This document shows, in pieces, positions 54,445 through 64,000 of a stretch of 64,000 nt of DNA. Position numbers and translations under genes: made by a program. Position 1 is the stretch's first letter; each line of letters starts with the position of its first letter. This DNA is from Spongilla lacustris (lineage: Eukaryota; Porifera; Demospongiae; Spongillida; Spongillidae). The stretch is taken from assembly GCA_949361645.1 (NCBI GenBank), contig OX442432.1, positions 2,820,598 through 2,884,597 on the forward strand. The letters are read 5' to 3'. The notes beneath the pieces are model-generated. The model was given only the letters and a program-made list of their open reading frames with translations, did not search any database and was not told the origin of the DNA.

Positions 54445-57054
54445 GAGGGAGGGAGGGAGGGAGGGAGGGAGGGAGGGAGGGAGGGAGGGAGGGAGGGAGG
54501 GATTTAAAGAGGAAGAATATATCTATTACAGGTGCATTGACGTACGCAGGGGGGGGGGGGGGGGGGGCGGCAATGGATTCAAATGACCCCCCTCCCCAAA
54601 ACAAGCTTGAGCATGCCCCATCACATTGGCAAGTAACCTGTATGTCATTGCATACGCATACTCGTATATACGTACGAAAATGCACGCACATATATGTGCA
54701 TACATTTAGGCCACCTATGAACAAAATTCCACCCTAGTATATGGACATGTACATGCAGGTGTGCATAAAAGTACAGATGTATAACTGTGCAATGTGTGAG
54801 CAGTACACATGTGACTTACAATCCACAAAGATCTGGACTCATGGTCCAATTTCAACTCCAAAATCGTTGTGTAGTCTTTTGCTCCATATTCATCCTGCAG
54901 GCCAGGCATGTATTCATTATGTGTGTACATGTACATGTTTGTATGTGTGCATGTGTGTACATGCATGTGTGTACATGCATGTGTATACATGCATGTGTAC
55001 ATACATGTGTGTACATGTATGTGTGTATGATGAATACACATACATAACACCAGCACACACATACACATACACATTGCACATGCACACACATATACGTGCA
55101 TATTCATACACACACATATACAAGCACATACACAAACATGCACAAACATAAACCCACAGGCACACATATGCACACACATACATGTATACGCACATACATA
55201 CATACACCACACACATACATGTATACATACATGCACAGGCATGCAGACCATAGATAGTAGAGGTACTCTTATTTTATCTATGTGCAGACACATACACACA
55301 TGCGACACATATATACACACATGCAAACACACACATATGCACAAACACATACGAATGTGCCCTGTGCCCTGTGCCCTGTACACACACCTCTGGTGCCTCA
55401 GCCACTTCTGCATTTCTTGAAGCAGACAAAGGTATGAGAGCTAATTAAAGAGATATATAGGAGATGGATTAGAGGTGTGTTGAGCAAGACGTAAAACAGC
55501 AGCGGTGGTATTGGGGGGAAGGGATTAACATACCGTCCCTTTGGGCATCACCTTCTGTATCCTGTAAACCAGTGCATATATAGTTCCATAAGCATGGACC
55601 CATGGAAGGGAGGGAGGGGGAGGAGGGGGTATAAACGTACCTCGATCTCCAGTGCCAGCACGCTTTGCAGTTGGCTCCTCAAAGTCTGAAGAGACGTAAA
55701 TAGGCCTACATCGTTTTTTTTTTTTAAAGGTATCGCCCATTTTGATAATTCAACCATATGCACACGTACAAAGTACTCGCTGGCTTGTGGTTCAAACCGT
55801 TTAATCATGACAGTCAGCTAACTATATATTGTGAAGATCCCTTGCAAGCTTGGTAGGTTTTGCGTTGCCGTTAGCATATTTAACCCGGTTGTGAACAGAA
55901 GTGGCCACATGGACGATGCCTATATGGGGCACACCACTTGACTTTCAGGGCCATTGACAGAGCCTGCATGATAGACAGTCCGAAATAATCTATGCTTGCT
56001 AATTTAGGTAACACTCTTTCTTTTTAATTGTTAATGTTTTCCATTCCGTCATAAGATATTACACAAGTAAGTAGAAACATCTCTGAGAATGCTGGTGCAT
56101 GGTACATAGGATTTGAAGGCAAGCACACAAATGTACATGCAATATCCTACAAATGTGCTGATAACAGAGCCCCTCCATTGCCTTCAAATCTTTATCACAA
56201 AACTCTGTCATATAGAGAATATTTTTATTTATAGTTGCCAGTTAGTCCCCTCCACCAATACTCCCTATTAGCGCCCCCCTCCCCAACACCCTTAAGTTGT
56301 GGATGTGTGGTCACTGTTATGAAGGCACCCCTCAAAGCAAGGCAGAGTCTATCCTGCTCAAAGCACTGGTGTTGCTAGGGTCTGCTACTAGCCTCCACCC
56401 ACCTGTTCCTCACCAGGGAGAAGAGGGTGCCTGAGAGGGGGAGGGGCATGCTTCAAGGTGGATACTATATGTGAGTGGATGACGGAGGGAGGAACAGGAA
56501 GGCATGAGGAGGAGGAGAGGTGCATGGGTGTGATGTGTGATCAGCATTCAAAAAGAGGTCAGGCACAAACTGCTGTGGCTTGAGTCAGCAGTTTGTCATC
56601 AATGGTGATCTACATGTAGTACATGTACGGAGGAGGAGCTTATCCATTGATACTAGTCCAAAGGCTTAATCACATGTAGATCTTCTCACATGGGTACATG
56701 TACCAAAGGTCAGCCACATACATGTACACAACCACCAGAATGAAGCAGTACAAACATATGCATATACCAGGTCATGTGATATAATAAAATAATTATAATA
56801 TTATACTGTATATACGCTAGACTACTGTACACAAATGCTATACATACTGCTATGTTGGGGGACTGAAGGGACGAGTTGGTAGATACATGAATCAACAAAC
56901 TGAGTTCGACGTACATGTATAGCTGAGATAGTATCTCTGACTGTAGCCTGCAGCGCAGTACTTTGACGCGCGCATGCGCAGTTATCATTAAAATAATTGC
57001 AGCACTTTAGTTGTGACTTTTTCGTGCTCAGAGAAGCTCTTAATTATAACCTTC

Positions 57055-57386
57055 ATGGCTACTCACGTCGTTCCTGTACAACCTGTAAGTGGTACACCTA
57101 TATCTATGTCTAGCCAGTATTTATCCACACGCAGCTTCATTCCTCTACCACTACCGCGACCTATACATGGCTTAGAAGGCTACAACCTCTGCATGTGCTT
57201 CAGGTATACCATGACGGGTACACCGTGCGTTGGCAGCTAGGTAAGGAGAGTAGGCCTCTGTTTGTCTTTTCCTTATTGGGAACTTTTTTTTTTTTTAATT
57301 ACGCTACAGGTACGGGGCATAATGGCCGCGGAGGAGAAAGGTTCCGGCGCATGCAAGCGACATGCTACGTAAAGCATTTGCCTTGA
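57055..57386 (+). CDS. copy 2 of the possible three-exon small gene
   Basis: Exons 57,055-57,084, 57,204-57,240 and 57,310-57,386 keep every splice site, phase and stop of 21,538-21,878. Differences visible to me lie mainly in the introns (for example the shortened cttttccttattggg). This modestly supports coding, but the copies may simply be too young to have diverged. Confidence 0.3.
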
Positions 57387-58237
57387 CGCCATGCCCATAG
57401 TAAGTCAGCATGCAGATGTATTAGGTAGTTATCCTCGAGTCATGGTTGTATGCGCGCACGTGCCAAGCTCTCTTCCGTGCTTTTCCACTCTCCATTGTAT
57501 GTAAAGTATCTGTACATGTGCAAGTTTTAGTGGTGCTGTGGTGTGGTGGTGGCGCGACGGCCAGCATGCAAGGCCAATAATCATACGGTTTAATGTTAAT
57601 TAGCCCATAGTTCTTGTACTCAGGCCTGATCCGAAGAGCGTCAGTGTGGCTTTATATATATGCACGTATACTGTAAACATATCTGTACATTTGCCCAAAG
57701 CACGCTGTGCACGTAGAGTGCGCATCAAATCAAATGCCGTGAATAGAAAATGAAACAATGATAATAGTACATGTATTACATTTTTGGGCAAATAATCAAT
57801 TTACCACTGGGCATATCCGCGTGATTATATTTACAGTGTCAAATTGTTCAAGTATTTAAAAATAATCCAACTCATTGGTATTATCTGCTCCTTTCCTACT
57901 GCCCGTCGTGTTGTTCATTTATGTGATGCAGGCAGCCAATTAGGATGGATATGGGGTCAACTGCATCAGCATAAAGGGACGGATGAAAGATAGCTGCATT
58001 AGAGCGGCAGCTGAATCACCTACATCACAGGAGAGTCGAGAAGGCTCTCAATTCTGGAGGCCAATGTTGCAGAGCCGAGGCTGTCCATGGGGGATGTGGA
58101 GGAGGTGGTGAGTATGCTCAAGGTGACATGTTCTGCCCATGTACAGTCCTCTCTCCCTCTTGCTTATCTTCTATATGCTCCTTGTATGTCCCCTCTCCAT
58201 GTGCCCCCCTCATGTATGTTCCCCTCTTACAACTCAG

Positions 58238-58475
58238 TGATGCTGATGAGATCATTGTCATCATTAAGGAGACACCTTCTGTTGTGAACCCTCCTGTGGA
58301 AAAGAGATCACTCACCTCACGCAATATATCCGAGCCCACGTCAATTAACGTATACAATGGTACCATTGTTCATGTTAAGTACTCCACTGCTAATAAGGCA
58401 GGCTGTCATGCTCTTAGGACCAGGTTAAAGGGCTTAGGAGTGAGCGTATGTTGTGAGGGACTGGGTTCTGTCTAA
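58238..58475 (+). CDS. copy 2 of the NPPVE candidate exon
   Basis: Same acceptor and frame as 22,722-22,959. A few base changes alter residues around ISEPTSINV (ISELSSINV in copy 1). Same stop. Confidence 0.35.
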
Positions 58476-59737
58476 ATGTGCATACTTGTATTTGTGTGGA
58501 AGAGTTTCAGAGAATTTTTGATATTGGAAGATTTAGTATTTTCTGCAAGTATCAATAGTCAAAAGGATCTGAAAATCTTCTATGTGTGATTTGGGTTCCA
58601 AATATACCTAACTAAACCAACATAAATTGTAGCTACATGTAGGAGGAAGAGTGAGGTAGCTTTACCATGGAATAGATGTTTGAGTTAACAGCGCTGGCCT
58701 TGGCCCTGTCACCATTCCTCCAGCATGTACAGGTTGGGAGTGGGGGGGGGGGGGGGGGGGGGGGGTTAACAGGCTGCATCTCACTTCAAATGTTAAGGCA
58801 ATTAAATTCGGGCTGACTTTTGCGTATACTTTTTTCCAAGATGTACTTCATGTGTGCAGTCATCATGTCAGGAATCTTAAGCATAATTTTCTTCTAGCTC
58901 TTGCATCTCGCTTTATAGCTTCTGTCTCTAGCTTCGTACGCTTAGTGACCATAGCATCCTTCTCTTGTGCTTCTTATAGCAGTCGCTATATGCAGGAATG
59001 TCCCCTAGCTTTCATTTAGTGGTATCACATACATAAAATACAGATTGGAAAACTGTTACCAAAATGTTCAGTCTTGTATTTCTTTTGCCCCGTTGATGTG
59101 AGATGCAGCCATTGTAAATCAATTAAACATTTTTGTGAAGGTTAGTGCACTAGTGTCCCTAGGTTTGGACACCCACATAGTTGTACTGGGGTGGGAGTAC
59201 TTGCTCCACTCTCCATGTCTCCTCCTATTCCTTCTCACTTGAGGGTGTCCAGAGGGGAGGGCACTTTGGGCATGCCCACCCAATAGTATTCTCTCAACTG
59301 GAGAAGCCTTCCCCCTCCCTGTCCTTAAGCTGCAGGTCCATGGGCGGAGGGGGAGGCACTTCGGGCATGTGCTCACCCCTCCCACACCATGGATCTGCTG
59401 CTGCCCCTCTCTCTTCCCTCTTCCTTGACAAGGCCACCACCCCTTCCCAGGCAAGCAGACCTCCAGGGGTATACCACTCCAGGGAGGGAGGGCAAGTGGG
59501 TTGGTGGGGAGGAGGGGGAAAATGCCCATGGCCACAATGAAGTTGTGCCTGGTGAATCTGTTGATATATGGGTAGGTTACAGCAGTTCCTGAGCATGTCA
59601 TGCTGTCAAGGAGGGACTGAAGCCACTGCTGGATCTCCATTCCCTCCCCCATTGACTTTTCTCCACCACTACTGCTGGGAGGGGCAATCATGGAAGCCTG
59701 TAGAGCTATGAGCACTGGTGAGTGAGCTATCTGTGCA

Positions 59738-59918
59738 GGCTGTTTGTGCAGGCTGTGTGCAGGGCTATGCGTGCAGGGCTATGTGTGCAGGCTACATGTA
59801 TGTGTGCAGGGCTATGTGCGCAGGGCTATGTGTGCAGGGCTATGTGTGCAGGGCTGTGTGTGCAGGCTACATGTATGTGTGCAGGGCTATGTGTGCAGGG
59901 CTATGTGCGCAGGGCTGG
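59738..59918 (+). repeat. 14-bp minisatellite, copy 2
   Basis: Same unit as 24,220-24,415 with fewer repeats; length polymorphism between the two copies. Confidence 0.85.
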
Positions 59919-60879
59919 TGAGCTTGTCTTAAAGGAATAGATTAAAATCACAACAGTTGTACTATTTCTCATAGCTCATGCTACTGTAAATTGCAGCATA
60001 CTTGTAACCATAGTCGTGAATATGTTAGCACAATACAGATGTAAACTACAACAAGCCTATCTTACAATGTGCTTACCTCTTCTCTCGATATTGATTAGTT
60101 GCTGAAGGAGGACCCTAAGGCAAATCCCTTGGGAAGGTGGAGGATTATCATTCTGCAGGTAGGCGATGAGTTTTGGGGGACTAGCTTAGGATGTGTACAT
60201 GTCCATTGAAATACATTACATTGAATTCCCTACCAGGTGATTTGTTTCGGTGCTTAATTTAAATACAAATCGATACTACAAATTTTAGTTTGATTCATAT
60301 TTTGTGATTACACTATTATATTGTCAGCATAGCTTTTGCCTCTGCATATTGTACTAGCTGTCACTGCTCTGAATGTTTTCTGTTGTGCGGTATTCTACCT
60401 AGAGCTACATAGGTGGACATAGTATGATCACAACAGGCAACACTGGAATCATCTGGGTGCTAGGTTATTGAAGTTCAAAGTTACCAGCAAACCATTTACA
60501 TGCATGTACCTTTTGATTTTAATTTGCTTGTTAGTGTACCATACTGAGGCTTTCAGAATACAAAACAACTGATGGGACATGGGTTTAATAGAATATGCAC
60601 ATCTATCAAGGGGAAGCTAACTGTTGACATCATGCATGTATAGCTTCATAATTCAATCACCTATTAGAATTGAAGCTGCATGTCTCAATTCAGAACAACT
60701 TAAGACATAAAATTAGCAGTTGTCTTTCTTGTCATGTTTTAAAACATTTCAGAGAAAGGCATTTCAAAAGTAATTCCACCAGGTACTGCAGGCAACGTGT
60801 TGCAATGGGGCCTGAACAGACTACCGCATGATTGCAGAAGGAAACAAGTAAACCTTTTTGTCTTTTTGCCTGCTCCAAC

Positions 60880-61345
60880 TAGAGGTAAGTGAATTAGCAG
60901 AGCTGTTTTGTGTGCCTTGTTCCCTGATCCAACTAGAGGTAAATGCCTTGAAGTGGGATTGGGATGATCTGTTTGTTGCCTTGCTGATCCAATAAGAAGT
61001 AAATGCTTTGAATTGGATTAGCATTTGTTTGTTGCCTGATCCAACCAGAGGTAAACGCCTTGAAAGTGGATTAGATCTTTTTGTTGCCTTGCTGATCCAA
61101 TTCGAGGTAAATGCCTTGAATGGGACTAGCATTTGTTTGTTGCCTGATCCAACCAGAGGTAAACGCCTTGAAAGTGGATTAGATCTTTTTGTTACCTTGC
61201 TGATCCAATTCGAGGTAAATGCCTTGAATGGGACTAGCATTTGTTTGTTGTCTGATCCAACCAGAGGTAAACACCTTGAAAGTGGATTAGCATTTGTTTG
61301 CCTCTTGTCTGATCCAACTAGAGGAAAAATCCTCAAAGTGGATTA
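60880..61345 (+). repeat. composite 108-bp satellite, copy 2
   Basis: Same higher-order structure as 25,385-25,850, followed by a short unique insertion (ccttgaagtgg) before the next conserved segment. Confidence 0.85.
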
Positions 61346-64000
61346 GCTGTGTGTTTGCCTTGAAGTGGCTTTTGTGTAACCTGTTTGTCTTGTTGCCTCC
61401 AAGTGTAGGTAAAGAAGAGCACAAACGTCACATGGAGCGCAGCGATCAGCGTGTGATTACTCGTGTGAAGATAGGTGTGCATGCACCTTGTGTGTATAAT
61501 AGTGTGGTATTTCAAAAGCTCCTTTGTGCAGGTACTATGACTAACTCTTGAAGGGACCCCATTATCTGGACTTGAGAAAGGTTCCCATTCAACAAGCACC
61601 TGTTCCAACTACTGTCTCCAAGGACTGTGTTCTCTTAGGGATCCGGAGTCATCGCATGTACATACATGTGGCTGCACAGGGCACAGGACTGAGGGAGCGG
61701 AGGTGTGGATGTTTTATTTCAAACAGAGGATGGCTTTCTTCTGCTGTCTCCCTGAAGGTGTGCTACTGGACCAACTCAGTGGAGTGATAGACCATGCAAC
61801 CCCATCTGTATTTAGGTCTACATATTGCTCTCCCATACCCAAGTATCCTATGTGAATGTGTGATTTAGACAATGGGAGTACATAGATACATATTCTTTGC
61901 CATAACGAGCTTATTAAAAATGATTAATGCTGGATCTGAATGCTCCCTCATGCTTGGCTTGCAGTTGTGGAACAGGAGGGCAGAAGAAGCAGGATCATCT
62001 TGGGGGAGGACTTCTTGACCACTGCTTTGCTGAATAGTGTTTGTCAGTGGTTCATGGAAACGACCACCAAACAACAACATGGGCTGTTGCAGACAGGTAC
62101 ACTTATGTATGTGCACACACAGCTGTACACATAACATATGCAAGGACATCACTACCACATAATTATATGCATTGATGCACAATGAAAACAGTAGATTATA
62201 AAAGTGTATGTTTTACAGTAATTCAGTTGGTGTGGATGCTTACAAAACTTCTGTCCTTCACTGCAGAGAGGACCAGATTGATCTCTTCAGTAAACCAGAC
62301 ATGCAAGCTCTCATCATGTGCTTTGTAACACTACTTCATGTACACATACTTGTATGGATGGCAGCTTGAGACGTTACAAGTCACACACTGCACGCAGGCC
62401 TGTACATGTAAGTGATATACTTATGTACACTTTGGGTCTAATTCCTTGTTGTACATTTACATATATATATCAGTGATGTGTACATGTACATGCACATAAA
62501 ATTGTTAGGGGGAAGTGATATTCAAGCCTCTGGTATGTGTGCAAGTATCATTTTCACTGGTTAAAACGCTGGAAAAAGAAACGACAAACAGAGCATGTAC
62601 ATGTGTGTTAATAACAAATATATGCTAATATTTTTAACAAGAAGTTATGTTTAAAAAAAATAAATACATAACCAATATACTAATATTTTATATGTTAATA
62701 AGAAATATACAATGTTAATAGGAAATACAACAGAAAATATTAAGAAGTTAAAATGTCGATATGTGTATCACATACTAATTGTTTGCTTAAACAAAAAACA
62801 GAGTATGTTTTTAATTATCTGCTCAGCTAAACATGTCAAATAGTACATATTCCTAGTATTGCCGAAGTTCTATTAATTTGGTAACAATAATTAAATTATT
62901 GTAGATTACCTGGCCCTTCCTGGAACTGTTGGATCTGAGATACTACTGCTTTTGGAGATATGAGCTTCCTCACATGCTGCGGATAGATAGGTGCAATGAC
63001 AACATCAGTGGCAGCTTAGCCACAAGCATAGCATTCCAGTACTACATTTAGATAATACCTTGATACAAGTTAGCCGCTCTAAGGTCAACCAATACCACAC
63101 CCCTTGAGCTCCTCTTCATCACCACCATGATGTCTCTTATACTCCCCTTGTCTTCACGTCCATGCTCGGAAGCCATTGTATCCACCAACATGCTCATTTC
63201 ACCAATTGAGCCTTTCACTTTCAATGATACACTTTGGAAATGTCTCAGCTTACCACAAAGCTGTGCAGGCAAGTCTTGGCTACCTCCCAAGCACATCACT
63301 ATTGACTCTCCACTATTAGTGCTGCCTCAATCCGACCCTTATCGCTTGTGCATTTAAAAGCCTCAATCCCTCCTCAAGGCTGGGTCGCTGGACAGATACC
63401 AAGCCAGGTGTATTTAAAAACAAAGTATTGGCAAGGTGAGATGGCAAGTGGTAGCAAGACCCACATATGTAATATTGGACACTTGTCAGTTCTGAAGAGG
63501 CTTGTGCTTTGTGGATGCCTTCTGTGTAATGGCTTTCTTTGTGGCACCCAGATGTACCATGGCCTTCTTTATGATACCGTGGTCAGAGGTGGCATCAGCA
63601 TCTTCAGAGTGGCGCCCAAATTGGGCAGGGCATATTATATTTTGTAAATGCTTTGACTCTGGATCTCCATGTTCACATATGCAAGCGAGTTCTCCAAGGT
63701 AATATTAGGCTATCAACTATCTAATCAAATGCCGTTTCAGGGAGTGGAGGTGAAGGGGGATGCCAGTGGCCTCCGGCCACCCCTGATGGTAAACATTTTG
63801 GTGTGGACACCCCTGTGTGGATGTGGACACCCCTGGTGTGGGTGTGGCAGAGTGTGCCTACAGTTGGTTAGCTCTGCGCTTGGACCATCACTGGTCCTCC
63901 CTTGTTCTGGCTGTGATCCTGATGGGAGGGGGATGTTTCTTGGCTGTGATCAATAGACACAAAGTATAACAAACACCCAGCCGATATATCATGCTGAAAA

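Larger units (their letters stand above)
54445..64000 (+). repeat. large direct duplication, copy 2
   Basis: Matches 18,478-27,203 followed directly by 34,295-35,650, without the nested retroelements; the empty site is at about 62,670. Lacks the 359-bp segment of copy 1 at 55,781. Has a shorter (GGGA)n array, a longer poly-G (58,742-58,766) and fewer 14-bp minisatellite units. Runs off the window edge. Confidence 0.93.

Noticed and set aside
54160..54737. ORFs running through the N block
   Set aside because: They consist mainly of undefined residues plus GGGA-repeat translation.
1..64000. tRNA and rRNA genes
   Set aside because: None noticed by eye; a covariance-model scan was not possible, so absence is not proven.

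Overview
This is a eukaryotic, metazoan window. The reading frames are split by short introns with GT/AG borders, and one gene encodes a receptor tyrosine phosphatase with immunoglobulin domains. Between the genes lie microsatellites, minisatellites, long poly-G/poly-C runs, a frequent TACATGTA palindrome and several classes of transposable element. The style of the Ig exons (one domain per phase-1 exon, a recurrent W-T-G-P-G-G type), the small introns and the BEL, Ty3, DIRS and hAT content suggest a marine invertebrate, most likely a demosponge. The species call is an inference, not a demonstration.

Layout. 1-5 kb: gene-poor, with two ankyrin-repeat scraps and a decayed hAT-type transposase. 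5.1-5.4 kb: two orphan exons of a tyrosine phosphatase domain. 6.46-15.96 kb (minus strand): a receptor protein tyrosine phosphatase (RPTP) that I could assemble by hand exon by exon in a continuous frame (24 exons, 1,666 codons). It has a signal peptide, eight Ig-type domains, one transmembrane helix, a proline-rich juxtamembrane region, a canonical catalytic D1 and a D2 with altered signature residues. A ninth Ig exon is cut off by a 37-bp minisatellite. 16-18.4 kb: poly-C repeats, a 40-bp dispersed minisatellite and a reverse transcriptase (RT) fragment.

18.48-35.7 kb and 54.44-64.0 kb are two direct copies of one sequence. By eye they differ at only a few bases per hundred. Copy 2 starts exactly at a 200-N assembly gap, so this is either a recent large duplication or two haplotypes laid end to end. 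Copy 1 carries a nested insertion that copy 2 lacks: a 5'-truncated non-LTR retroelement (27,204-34,294, target duplication CATAA), itself split by a BEL/Pao retrotransposon (27,606-33,551, identical 157-bp LTRs, target duplication TGGCT, tRNA-Tyr-type primer site). The BEL gag-pol frame is intact except for one amber codon just before the RT active site.

35.5-40.7 kb holds decayed DIRS-type (tyrosine-recombinase) retroelement pieces. 42,439-46,804 is a complete Ty3/gypsy element on the minus strand with identical 142-bp LTRs, target duplication CATAT and an intact 1,311-codon gag-pol frame, probably very young. 48.17-49.26 kb is a 22-bp satellite. 50.6 kb is a third locus of the 40-bp minisatellite. 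52.1-53.4 kb contains an hAT transposase C-terminus between hairpin-rich dispersed repeats. I saw no rRNA, tRNA or CRISPR. There is no operon-like organisation: the one convincing host gene is the RPTP, and most of the rest is mobile DNA and its debris.
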